From contig NZ_JAIFZQ010000013.1 in assembly GCF_019710585.1 (NCBI RefSeq), forward strand, positions 1-42,481: a DNA stretch of 42,481 nucleotides, read 5' to 3'. The notes under the pieces are model-generated. The model was given only the letters and a program-made list of their open reading frames with translations, ran no database searches and was not told where the DNA came from. Positions 21,866 through 29,431 of the stretch are shown here, piece after piece (position 1 is the stretch's first letter; each line of letters starts with the position of its first letter). This DNA is from Arthrobacter sp. MAHUQ-56. Lineage in GTDB: Bacteria; Actinomycetota; Actinomycetes; Actinomycetales; Micrococcaceae. A program made the translations under genes and the position numbers.

Positions 21866-22702
21866 ATGTCCGCGACCTTGCCCGCAACTTTGCCCGCGTC
21901 CGGCACCCGCTGGGCTGCCGCCGTCGTCCTGTCCGCCCTGCTGGCGCTCTTCGGCGGAAGCCTGCCAGCCGTTGCCGCAGACACCACCACGGCTTCGGAC
22001 CTCCTCGAGACCCTTCCCGTGAAGGGCCGCGCGCCCAAGACGGGGTATGAGCGCTCGCTGTTCGGACCCACCTGGGCGGACGTGGACCGGAACGGCTGCG
22101 ACACCCGCAACGACATCCTCAACCGGGACCTGACGGACATCACGTACGTCAACAGCGTCCCCTGCACGGTCAAGACCGGCGTGCTCGCTGACCCGTACAC
22201 GGGCACCGTCATCGACTTCATCCGCGGCACCACCACCAGCAGCGCCGTGCAGATCGACCACGTGGTGGCACTCAGCGACGCCTGGCAGAAGGGCGCCCAG
22301 CAGCTCACCACCGAGCAGCGCACGGCGTTCGCCAACGATCCCCTGAACCTCCAGGCCACCGACGGGCCCACCAACCAGCAAAAGGGCGACGGCGACGCCG
22401 CCACCTGGCTGCCCCCGGCCAAGGGTTTCCGGTGCGAGTACGTCGCGCGCCAGGTATCGGTGAAGGCGCGGTACAGCCTGTGGGTGACGCAAGCCGAGCA
22501 CGACGCGATCGCGGGCATGCTCGCCGGTTGCCCCGGGCAGCCGGCGCCGACGTATGTCGCAGCCGCTTCCAGCACCACGGTGGTCTACTACGCCAACTGC
22601 GCCGAAGTGGTGGCTGCCGGAGCAGCGCCGCTCTACGCAGGAACGGCCGGGTACCGCTCCGGGCTGGATGGCGACGGCGACGGGGTGGCCTGCGAGGGGT
22701 AG
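21866..22702 (+). CDS. Secreted HNH endonuclease with excalibur calcium-binding domain
   Basis: A 278-aa exported nuclease. A signal peptide (hydrophobic ~17-33, ending PAVAA) is followed by an HNH/DUF1524-type (GmrSD C-terminal-like) nuclease domain: VQIDHVVALSDAWQ (His), NDPLNLQAT (Asn) and NQQKGDGDAATWLPP. The C-terminal ~38 residues are an excalibur domain (YYANCAEVVAAGAAPLY, then DGDGDGVACEG), a Ca-binding module of surface proteins. ATG 21866 has GGGGAA ~6 nt upstream. Secreted relatives may degrade extracellular DNA for nutrition or biofilm control. It stands alone on its strand. Confidence 0.92.
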   Translation: MSATLPATLPASGTRWAAAVVLSALLALFGGSLPAVAADTTTASDLLETLPVKGRAPKTGYERSLFGPTWADVDRNGCDTRNDILNRDLTDITYVNSVPCTVKTGVLADPYTGTVIDFIRGTTTSSAVQIDHVVALSDAWQKGAQQLTTEQRTAFANDPLNLQATDGPTNQQKGDGDAATWLPPAKGFRCEYVARQVSVKARYSLWVTQAEHDAIAGMLAGCPGQPAPTYVAAASSTTVVYYANCAEVVAAGAAPLYAGTAGYRSGLDGDGDGVACEG

Positions 22703-22724
22703 CCGCCGTTTCTGCGGCTGGGGC

Positions 22725-23495
22725 CTACGCCTCGGCCTGGGGGTCAGGTCTTACGACGCCGACGCCCGGGCTGGGTGCGGCCGTCGCCGTGTCCGCGGCG
22801 TGTGGGGGAGAGTGCCGGTTGGTGGCACTCCAGCCCAGCAGGGCGACCCCAAGGGTGAGCAGCGCCGTCAGCAGCACCCCGAGCCCAATGTGGAGCTGCA
22901 CGAAACCTGCGCCCACCGCAGCGCCGGCCATGATGAGCCCGATGGCCGCAAGCCGCCGCCCCCAGAAGGGGTGGGTGCCGGCGCCCAGGCGTGAGTCGGC
23001 GGCCAGGCCGGTGATGGTGGAGGTGACCACCACAGTGGGGACGTCCCTGACGTTGAGGTGACGGGCGGTGGCGGCCTGCCCGCCCATGGTGACCGCCAGC
23101 GTGCCGGTGATGGCAACCGTCAGGACCTCGTTGTGCCGCGGGTTGACCCCGATCAGGAGAAGGATTGCCACAACCGCCATGACGGCGCTGACACCTACCA
23201 GCAGCGTGGTGGTGCGGCGGTTCCAGCCCGCGCTGCTGAGCCGCAGTGCACGTCCGGAGATCATGGCACCGGTCATGAACCCGGCCAGGGCCACGATGGG
23301 GCCAAGGATGGGAAGGTTGTCGCCGCCCAGCAGTGCCATGCCCAGGATCACCACGTTGCCTGTCATGTTTGCCGTGAACACCCGGTCCAGGCCCAGATAG
23401 CCCACCGCGTCCAGCACGCCGGTTGAGAACGTGAGCACTAGCATGAGCACCAGGTGCATGCTGGGCGGGTGGGCGGGGAGGAAGCGGGCGGGCAT
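22725..23495 (-). CDS. YoaK family (DUF1275) membrane protein
   Basis: A 256-aa protein with six hydrophobic segments and the DUF1275 signature: TFSTGVLDAVGYLGLDRVFTANMTGNVVILG, GAMISGRAL, GGQAATARHLNVRDVPTVVVTSTITGLAAD. The function of the family is unknown, though a transporter fold is suspected. ATG 23495 is preferred over the longer frame because an AAGG lies ~9 nt upstream and the upstream residues are Arg/Pro-rich. The last ~20 residues (SPGVGVVRPDPQAEA) are read through a degenerate copy of the terminator-like repeat at 22753-22787. Confidence 0.88.
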   Translation of the reverse strand: MPARFLPAHPPSMHLVLMLVLTFSTGVLDAVGYLGLDRVFTANMTGNVVILGMALLGGDNLPILGPIVALAGFMTGAMISGRALRLSSAGWNRRTTTLLVGVSAVMAVVAILLLIGVNPRHNEVLTVAITGTLAVTMGGQAATARHLNVRDVPTVVVTSTITGLAADSRLGAGTHPFWGRRLAAIGLIMAGAAVGAGFVQLHIGLGVLLTALLTLGVALLGWSATNRHSPPHAADTATAAPSPGVGVVRPDPQAEA

Positions 23496-23612
23496 GGGTA
23501 TACCTTTCGGCCGTCCTGGGGACGCAGTCGTTACTGGCGGGGGAGGCTCTCTTAGTATCCTCCGGTCTTCCATCGCGCCGTCCAGTGGCATGGGTTAGGT
23601 CGATGTGCCCGG

Positions 23613-24071
23613 TTAGGTCTGAGGAGGGAAGTCTTTCTTCAGCGCCAAACCTGCGACGACCGCGCCCGCTAGGAGGAGTACAAAGGGCGTTTGGAGAATC
23701 GAACCCAGAAGCGCAAACCCCGAGTCGGCAATCGGTCTTGAGGCCGCGATGAGGAAGGCAATCTCCATCGCCAGGGCCACCACGTAGCCGGCGATGAAAA
23801 CGACCATCACCGCGGCCGGCCTATAGCCCTTAGTGATTGCCCGCACTGCGGAGTCGTAAGCCAGGAACTTGAGACCAATAAACGTGGGCGTGAACGTCAG
23901 GATGAAGAAGACATCGACGTCCTCCGGGAATCTGCGGAGCGGGACGTTCGCGCCGCCGTGGTAAACGCCGTCGGAAAAGAACCACAGGGTTCCCAAGTGG
24001 ATCCCGATCAGCAGGGCCGAAAGCAGGCAGTACCGCATCCACGTTCCACGCCGTGTCATCCCCCAAGCCAT
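23613..24071 (-). CDS. Hypothetical four-helix membrane protein
   Basis: A ~152-aa protein with four hydrophobic segments (LLSALLIGIHLGTLWFF, FFILTFTPTFIGLKFLAY, AAVMVVFIAGYVVALAMEIAFLIAA, LLGSILQTPFVLLLAGAVVAGLAL). No family is recognised. The frame is open to 24284, but that region is antisense to a rightward gene; ATG 24071 or ATG 24059 fits the first helix. Neither has a clear ribosome binding site. Composition is less GC-rich than its surroundings. Confidence 0.6.
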   Translation of the reverse strand: MAWGMTRRGTWMRYCLLSALLIGIHLGTLWFFSDGVYHGGANVPLRRFPEDVDVFFILTFTPTFIGLKFLAYDSAVRAITKGYRPAAVMVVFIAGYVVALAMEIAFLIAASRPIADSGFALLGSILQTPFVLLLAGAVVAGLALKKDFPPQT

Positions 24072-24156
24072 GGCCAAGTATGGCGTCGGCTGGGAACGGG
24101 ATTCAAAGGATCTGCGGCAAACTTGAGACTGCTCCCACCAACGAAAGCAGGACCCC

Positions 24157-24423
24157 GTGATTACACTCCAGCAGGACGCCGACGGCTTCATCCGGATGCC
24201 TCGGCACTTCCCGGCCAGCGTCCGGATCCGGATCGCATTCACCGACGGCAGCACCGGTGAGTTTTCCGGCCGGACCCTCAACAACGCCTACGATGCCGCG
24301 CTCGCAGAATTTCGGGCCAAGAACGGCCTCGACGCGCGGGGATTCAACCGGGCTCCTGCGGGCCGGAAGAACTCCGGGAACAAAGTGGACTTTGTTCCCG
24401 TGCACCCGGGCATGGGGGAGTAG
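24157..24423 (+). CDS. Small hypothetical protein
   Basis: An 88-aa soluble protein starting at GTG 24157 with AAAGCAGG upstream (~6 nt). It begins ITLQQDADGFIRMPRHFP, has a beta pattern (VRIRIAFTDGSTGEFSG) and a helix (LNNAYDAALAEFRAKNG), and ends basic. No family is recognised. It is divergent from the four-helix membrane gene and is followed by a strong bidirectional terminator. Confidence 0.6.
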   Translation: MITLQQDADGFIRMPRHFPASVRIRIAFTDGSTGEFSGRTLNNAYDAALAEFRAKNGLDARGFNRAPAGRKNSGNKVDFVPVHPGMGE

Positions 24424-24476
24424 CCGGCGGGTCCTGCCGCGCATCCACTGGGGAGGTTCCAGCAAAGCATGAATGA

Positions 24477-24503
24477 CGCCCCCAACCGGTCCGGTTGGGG
24501 GCG
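24477..24503. terminator. Bidirectional terminator hairpin
   Basis: CGCCCCCAACCGG (24477-24489) and CCGGTTGGGGGCG (24491-24503) form a perfect 13-bp inverted repeat around one base. It sits between the converging small gene (stop 24423) and NRAMP-like gene (stop 24537), and can serve both. Confidence 0.85.
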
Positions 24504-24536
24504 CCACGGCTCCGTGCTGTTGCTGGCGTCTCGGTG

Positions 24537-25832
24537 TCAGCCGAGCAACGTTGTGATCAGCCGGATGGATGAAGCGACGATGGCAATGAGTCCGACGGCA
24601 GCGAACAGGTTGTGCCACCACTTGTTGCGCAGGTCGCCCATGAGGGATGCCTTGTTGGCCATGATGACGATCAGGAATCCCAGCAGTGGTGCGATCAGGA
24701 CCGTCAGTGACTGGGCTACGACGATCAGGCCGACAGGCGAGCCCTGGAACGCGAGGGTGACAATCAGGCCGAAGGCCAGGATCATCCCCGTGAAGATGCG
24801 GGCCATGGGCGATCCCGCCTTCGATCCGCGGCCCAGGGCATCCGAGACCATGGTGCCCCCGGCGGTGGCGTTGGCGATCATGGAGGAGAAGGCTGCTCCG
24901 GAAAGCCCGAGCGCAAAAACGGTTGCGCCGACGGGTCCGGCGAGGGGCGTGAAGATGGAGGCGAGGGCATTGATCGTGCCTGCTTCGCCCCCGGTCTTGC
25001 CGAGGACCGCAGCGGCCACCATGATCACCAGGGCCGTCATGACGCCCGGTGCCACGATGCCGGGGATGGTGTCCGCAAAGGTGATGTCGCGGTAGTCGGC
25101 GCGTGTGCGGCGGTGTTCCTTGATGCCATAGGAGGTGTAGAAGGCGGCGTTGATGGAGAAATTCGTGCCCACCAGGGCCACGACCAGGATTTCGCTGCCT
25201 GCCGGGAGCGTGGGGACCGCCCCTTCAAGGGCCCGGTACCAGTCTGGCTGGGCCACGACGGTGCTGGCGATGAAGGCCAGCCCCATGAGGACCACAATCA
25301 CCAGGAGTACTTTTTCCACGATTCCATAGACGTTCCGGAAGGCCAGGACGAATCCGACGGCGATGGTGCAGACGATCGTCCAGAGGACGGGGGAGCCGCC
25401 GAAGACCAGGGACAGTCCCAGCCCTGAGCCGACGGCGTTGCCGACCGAGAACATCAGCGTGATCCCGAAGACGCCGACGCCGGCAAGCACCCCTACCCAC
25501 TTGCCGAGGTGGTCCTTGATCGAGGTGATCAGTGAAGTCGGGGTTGCGATTCCAAGGCGGACGCTCATGTCGGTGAAGAAGATCATGAGCACTGTCGAGA
25601 CGGCAATGACCCAAACGAGGGAGTAGTCGAAACGGCTGCCCGCCTGGACCGCGGTGGTGAGGTTTCCGGGCCCGAACTGCCAGGCTCCCACAACGAAGGC
25701 CGGGCCCATGAGGGCAAGATATCCAAGGAAGGAACGGCGTTCGGTGGCACCTGCGGCCTGGTTTCCTTGCTGGGTTGCCATCTGTTCTTCCCTGTGACCT
25801 GTGCGGGTGATGGTCTTATTCTGCTCGCGCAT
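24537..25832 (-). CDS. Divergent NRAMP-like transporter
   Basis: A 431-aa transporter with 11 hydrophobic segments of the NRAMP fold. Two signature sites differ from metal-transporting MntH/DMT1. The helix 1 motif, normally DPGN, reads FGPGN in QFGPGNLTTAVQAGS, so the metal-binding Asp is Gly. The helix 6 MPH motif is absent: the region reads NFSINAAFYTSYGIKEH. It may therefore carry another cation or an organic substrate. ATG 25832 is chosen over the in-frame ATG 25781 because AAGGAGG (25841-25847) lies 8 nt upstream. It follows the DapA-like gene in the same direction, with a terminator-like hairpin between, so both are probably under the divergent LacI regulator. Confidence 0.85.
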   Translation of the reverse strand: MREQNKTITRTGHREEQMATQQGNQAAGATERRSFLGYLALMGPAFVVGAWQFGPGNLTTAVQAGSRFDYSLVWVIAVSTVLMIFFTDMSVRLGIATPTSLITSIKDHLGKWVGVLAGVGVFGITLMFSVGNAVGSGLGLSLVFGGSPVLWTIVCTIAVGFVLAFRNVYGIVEKVLLVIVVLMGLAFIASTVVAQPDWYRALEGAVPTLPAGSEILVVALVGTNFSINAAFYTSYGIKEHRRTRADYRDITFADTIPGIVAPGVMTALVIMVAAAVLGKTGGEAGTINALASIFTPLAGPVGATVFALGLSGAAFSSMIANATAGGTMVSDALGRGSKAGSPMARIFTGMILAFGLIVTLAFQGSPVGLIVVAQSLTVLIAPLLGFLIVIMANKASLMGDLRNKWWHNLFAAVGLIAIVASSIRLITTLLG

Positions 25833-25904
25833 CGGCGAGTCCTCCTTCTACAGCGACGTTGCTGGGGGCGTCGTTGCCCCGGGGTGGAGAGTAAAAAGCT
25901 GGGG

Positions 25905-25939
25905 CACGGGCGGCGGGCCAAGGGGGCCCGCCACCCGTG
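25905..25939 (-). terminator. Intrinsic terminator or attenuator between the dapA-like and NRAMP-like genes
   Basis: Read leftward, CACGGGTGGCGGGCC (25939-25925) pairs with GGCCCGCCGCCCGTG (25919-25905) at 14 of 15 positions around a 5-nt loop. It is followed by CCCCAGCTTTTTAC, a T-tract 7 nt after the stem. It lies 20 nt after the DapA-like stop and ~72 nt before the NRAMP-like start. Confidence 0.75.
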
Positions 25940-25958
25940 AGGACCCGTAACGGGTGGG

Positions 25959-26894
25959 TCAAACGGTGGCGGTGACCTTGCCGATGTTTGCGGCTGCGAA
26001 GGCCTCAGCGATTTCAGTCTCGGCGCCCTCCGGCAGGGGCAGGAGCGGGGTGCGTACTGTGGCGTGGTCCAGGATGCCGCGGTTCACGAGGCCCCACTTC
26101 AAGGCGACGGTGCCCTCCATGTGGGAGCCGCGGTGGTAAACGTTCTTGGTCACCGGCAGCAGCCGCTCATGGATTGCGTGGGCACGCTTGTAGTCCTGTG
26201 CCTTGCCGGCCTCGATCAGTTCGACGAGGAGTTCGGGGGCGATGTTGCCGTAGCCGACCAGCAGGCCGTCGACGTCGAACATTGTCGGCAGCAGGTATTC
26301 GTCGTGGCAGGACAGGATCTGCAGCTCGGGGTACGCGGCGCGCAGCGCGGGGATCTCGGTGTACCACCGGCGCATGTTCCGGACACCGTTCTTCGTGGCG
26401 AAGACGCCCTCCTGGCCGGCGATCTCCAGCTGGGTGTCGAGGTCGTAGGTCGCCTTGGTGTTGTCGGGGTACTGGAAGAGGATCAGCGGCAGGCCGGACT
26501 CTTCGTAGATCTCCCGGTAGCGCGATTGCGGGGCACCCTTCTGGTATCCGAAGCGCAGCCACCCGTGCGAGGGGTAGACGAGACCGGCTGACGCGCCGGC
26601 CTCGACGGCCTTCTTGGCTTCGAGGGCCGCGGTCTTGTTGCCCTCCTTCGTGATGCCCGCCACGACCGGCACACGGCCGTCGGTGGACGCCACGAACGCG
26701 CGGATAACATCCAGCTGCTCCTCTTCGGTGAGGAACGTGCCTTCGCCGGCGTGCCCCAGGACGACGAGGCTCTTCACGCCCTCAATCGATCCGAGCCATG
26801 AACCCAGGCGCTGGATTGCAGCGAAGTCGACAGCGCCATCTTCGGTGAACGGGGTGACAGGTGCGGGGCTGAGTCCGCGGAGATCGAGTGCCAT
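25959..26894 (-). CDS. Dihydrodipicolinate synthase family protein (DapA-like aldolase/dehydratase)
   Basis: A 311-aa class I aldolase-type (beta/alpha)8 enzyme. Features: SPAPVTPFTEDGAVD at the N-terminus, VVLGHAGEGTFLTEEEQ (family GxxGE block), Y142 in LILFQYPDNT (general acid/base position) and the Schiff-base lysine K168 in FATKNGVRN. In true DapA the lysine context is GIKE-like and the substrate block is GTTGES. The changes here suggest a catabolic member, such as an oxo-acid dehydratase or aldolase, rather than lysine biosynthesis. Its gene is divergent from a LacI regulator with clustered operators at 26945-27009, supporting substrate-induced catabolism. The substrate is not deducible. 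Confidence 0.9.
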   Translation of the reverse strand: MALDLRGLSPAPVTPFTEDGAVDFAAIQRLGSWLGSIEGVKSLVVLGHAGEGTFLTEEEQLDVIRAFVASTDGRVPVVAGITKEGNKTAALEAKKAVEAGASAGLVYPSHGWLRFGYQKGAPQSRYREIYEESGLPLILFQYPDNTKATYDLDTQLEIAGQEGVFATKNGVRNMRRWYTEIPALRAAYPELQILSCHDEYLLPTMFDVDGLLVGYGNIAPELLVELIEAGKAQDYKRAHAIHERLLPVTKNVYHRGSHMEGTVALKWGLVNRGILDHATVRTPLLPLPEGAETEIAEAFAAANIGKVTATV

Positions 26895-26944
26895 TGCAGC
26901 TACCTTCTTGTCTTCTTTGATGGTCGGTAGTCCCGCTATGATGA

Positions 26945-27009
26945 GAACGTTTGCGGGAACGTTTTCAAGTTTGCAACGTGTCCTGGCTCACTGTCAAGAG
27001 AACGTTTGC
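26945..27009. promoter_or_regulatory. LacI-type operator cluster and divergent promoter region
   Basis: Three copies of a GAACGTTTGC-like box lie at 26945-26954, 26957-26966 (GAACGTTTTC) and 27000-27009. Each has the palindromic AACGTT core typical of LacI-family operators; the first two are 12 bp apart in the same orientation. TTGACA (26992-26997, reading leftward) is a possible -35 for the DapA-like gene, with CAAACT 18 nt on. The boxes lie where a repressor would block both promoters. Confidence 0.65.
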
Positions 27010-27061
27010 AAGTTGGAGGAATAGAGTGTCTGTTACACCCCTGCTCAAGAGGAGAACCTTC

Positions 27062-28081
27062 ATGGAACCGGCTTCCCCGGGCACGATCGTCACACTGAAG
27101 GACGTGGCTGCGGCCAGTGGCGTCAGCATCTCCACGGCCAGCCGCGCCCTGGACGAACGCATCACGTCCCGCTCCGCTGCGGCCGCCCATGTCCGGAAGG
27201 TTGCGGAGGAACTCGGCTACCGCAGGAACTCTTTTGCTTCAAGCCTGCGCCGCGGCGAGACACGCACCCTTGGAGTCCTGGTTCCGCGGCTCAGCGACAC
27301 GGTCATGGCGCTGATGTTCGAGGAGCTCGAACGTGCCGCGTCCTCCCGGGGATATTTCGCGATGGTCGCCACCAGCGGAGACGATCCCGAGGACGAGAAG
27401 CGGGCGGCCGAAACCCTGCTGGACCGGAACATCGACGGCCTGATCCTCGCCACCGCCCGCCTGGACGACGAGTTGCCCCGCCTCCTGCGCCAGCGCAAGG
27501 TCCCGCATGCGCTGGTGCTCCGCACCGACGGCGTCAGCCCCTCGGCTCTTGGTGACGACGAAGTGGGCGGCTACCTCGCAGTGCGGCACCTTCTCGACCT
27601 GGGCCATCGCGACATAGCGGTGGTCACCGGCCCGGCGTTCACCTCCACCGGCATCGCCCGCCTGGCCGGCGCCCGGAAGGCCCTCGAGGAAGCAGGCATC
27701 ACCCCTCGTGAGCAGTGGCTGGTGGCGGCAGGCTACGGCATTGAAAACGGGTTCGCCGCCGGAGAGGCGCTGCTGGCAGACGGGCGGGAACGGCCCACCG
27801 CCATTTTCGGCGCCAATGACAACATCGCGATGGGCATCATGGCGGCAGCGCACCGCCATAACCTGAAGATCGGCCAAGACCTCGCGCTCGTCGGCTACAA
27901 CGACACACCCCTGTCGGCCAGGCTGCCAACGCCCCTGACCTCGGTACGGGTTCCTTTGGACCAGATCGCCAGGACAGCCATCGACCTCATCACGGATCCC
28001 GGCAAGGAGCCCCGCGTGAGGAAATCCATCCCCACTCTTATTCCCCGCGAATCGAGCGGGCCGCCGCGGCAACGCGGCTGA
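27062..28081 (+). CDS. LacI family transcriptional regulator
   Basis: A 339-aa regulator. Residues ~10-60 form the LacI HTH and hinge (VTLKDVAAASGVSISTASRALD, then VRKVAEELGYRRNSFASSLR). Residues ~65-330 form the periplasmic-binding-protein-like ligand domain (TRTLGVLVPRLSD, GLILATARLD, FGANDNIAMGIMAAA, VGYNDTPLSARLPTPLTSVRVP). Two starts are well supported: ATG 27062 with AAGAGGAG 7 nt upstream, and in-frame GTG 27026 with GGAGG 6 nt upstream. The ATG matches the usual short lead before the HTH. It is divergent from the DapA-like and NRAMP-like genes and probably represses them and itself; the ligand is likely a sugar or sugar acid. Confidence 0.93.
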   Translation: MEPASPGTIVTLKDVAAASGVSISTASRALDERITSRSAAAAHVRKVAEELGYRRNSFASSLRRGETRTLGVLVPRLSDTVMALMFEELERAASSRGYFAMVATSGDDPEDEKRAAETLLDRNIDGLILATARLDDELPRLLRQRKVPHALVLRTDGVSPSALGDDEVGGYLAVRHLLDLGHRDIAVVTGPAFTSTGIARLAGARKALEEAGITPREQWLVAAGYGIENGFAAGEALLADGRERPTAIFGANDNIAMGIMAAAHRHNLKIGQDLALVGYNDTPLSARLPTPLTSVRVPLDQIARTAIDLITDPGKEPRVRKSIPTLIPRESSGPPRQRG

Positions 28082-28146
28082 CCTGCTGTACCCGGGTTAG
28101 GAGAGGCATGCGGATGACCCGGCACTACCCCCGACAGCGCCTTGTT

Positions 28147-28746
28147 TCATGCTTGGCCGGCGGCGTCCTGGGCCTTGACGACGAAGTGCTCCACCCGCCG
28201 GTCCGGAACCAGCCAGATCAGCGCGACGACGGTGAAGGCCGCGACTCCCAGCAGCGGCTGTACGAAGGTGAGTGCGATCCCGGCGAGGTAAATGACGGGG
28301 GAGGTCTTGCCCTTCCAGTCCTTCCCGACGGCCCTGGCGAGGGCCCCGTCCTTGCCCTGCACCGCAATAAGCCGACGTTCCAGGATGAAGTAGGCGATCG
28401 CGGCACACAGCAGGTTGATCCCGTACAGCAGCACGGGGACCTGCAGGAAACCGGACTCATCCATCCACCGCGTGGTGAAAGGGAACAACGACAGCCAGAA
28501 CAGCAGGTGCAGGTTGGCCCAGAGAACGCCGCCGTTCACCCGGCTGGCGAGGTGGATCATGTGGTGGTGGTTGTTCCAGTAGATCCCCACATACACGAAG
28601 CTCAGCAGGTAAGTGAAGAGCGTCGGCAGGATGGCGGCGACGCCTGCCCACGTGGGTTCCTCCGGGGTGTGCAGTTCGAGCACCATGATGGTGATGATGA
28701 TTGCCAGGACGCCATCGCTGAAGGCCTCGAGCCGGTTTTTATTCAC
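28147..28746 (-). CDS. TMEM175 family (DUF1211) potassium channel-like protein
   Basis: A 199-aa protein with six hydrophobic segments. The N-terminal NRLEAFSDGVLAIIITIMVLEL carries the RxxxFSD signature of TMEM175 channels, in which helix 1 lines the pore. The YVGIYWNNHHHMIHLASRVNG segment is also typical. Bacterial members form K+-leak-type channels as tetramers. ATG 28746 begins 7 nt after the SRPBCC gene stop, so it is the last gene of a leftward four-gene operon. It converges with the LacI gene. Confidence 0.92.
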   Translation of the reverse strand: MNKNRLEAFSDGVLAIIITIMVLELHTPEEPTWAGVAAILPTLFTYLLSFVYVGIYWNNHHHMIHLASRVNGGVLWANLHLLFWLSLFPFTTRWMDESGFLQVPVLLYGINLLCAAIAYFILERRLIAVQGKDGALARAVGKDWKGKTSPVIYLAGIALTFVQPLLGVAAFTVVALIWLVPDRRVEHFVVKAQDAAGQA

Positions 28747-28753
28747 CCGAATA

Positions 28754-29431
28754 TCATGCCCTGTCGGGGACGCCGGCGAGCCGCTTGAGATTCGAGAACT
28801 GACGGGTCTGCATGACCCAGTGCGAGGGTTCCAGGATGGCCAGGCTCAGGATGGGCTGAAGCCACTTGGGCCGAAGGGCCCAGTACCCGCTGACCACCAG
28901 CCGGGTGCGCCCGTGCGGCAGGCTGCGCAAGTCGAATCCCCAGAGCGAGTCGGTGTAGAAGCGTGGCCGCGTCCCTGCCGGGTCGAAGGGACGCCCGCGC
29001 AGGTCAAGGGACATGCGGAGGCCCAAAAACCGCTCGGGTTCAAGGGCCGCGACCTCCCACCACTCGCTGCCATCCGGCATTGCCGCCAGATGCTGGCCGA
29101 GGGCGATGTCCTGCCACTCGGGGTGAAGGCTGTCGGCGCTGCGCCGCCCAAAGTTGTCGAGGCGGTCCCAGCTGTACCAGCCTGCGCGGTCGGTGCCCAT
29201 CTGCACCAGCCAGGGCCACACGCGCGAAGGCGGTGCGTCAATGGTCACGGCCATGGTTGCGCTTCGGGTGCTGTCCGGAATCAGGTCCACGCCCGGGTAT
29301 GGTCCCCGCACTTCGTCGTCTGTCGCACCCCAGCGGAGCAGGCGGGGCCGCACCAGGGACAGGTAGGCGGCTGCACAACAGACGCACGCAGCCGCTGCCG
29401 GCCATGCTCCCCTGCCCGTGCGGTTTGTCAT
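28754..29431 (-). CDS. SRPBCC family protein
   Basis: A 225-aa protein. An N-terminal hydrophobic segment (AAAACVCCAAAYLSLV, residues ~12-27) precedes an SRPBCC/START-like domain: TMAVTIDAPPSRVWPWLVQMGTDRAGWYSWD, FLGLRMSLDLRGRPF and TRLVVSGYWALRP. The helix at the end reads EPSHWVMQTRQFSNLKRLA. This DAPP-x-VWPWLVQMG type is a frequent unknown group; it may bind a hydrophobic ligand at the membrane. ATG 29431 overlaps the phosphohistidine enzyme's stop as ATGA. The TMEM175 gene follows after 7 nt. Confidence 0.88.
   Translation of the reverse strand: MTNRTGRGAWPAAAACVCCAAAYLSLVRPRLLRWGATDDEVRGPYPGVDLIPDSTRSATMAVTIDAPPSRVWPWLVQMGTDRAGWYSWDRLDNFGRRSADSLHPEWQDIALGQHLAAMPDGSEWWEVAALEPERFLGLRMSLDLRGRPFDPAGTRPRFYTDSLWGFDLRSLPHGRTRLVVSGYWALRPKWLQPILSLAILEPSHWVMQTRQFSNLKRLAGVPDRA

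Noticed and set aside
23690..23712. A GAATCGAACCC sequence resembling a tRNA T-loop (reverse strand)
   Set aside because: No acceptor stem or anticodon arm can be built around it, and it lies inside a protein-coding frame.
24537..25832. Calling the transporter MntH
   Set aside because: Both metal-binding motifs of MntH (DPGN and MPH) are missing, so the name would overstate function.
25959..26894. Calling the enzyme lysine-pathway DapA
   Set aside because: Active-site blocks differ from true dihydrodipicolinate synthases and the LacI-type context points to catabolism.
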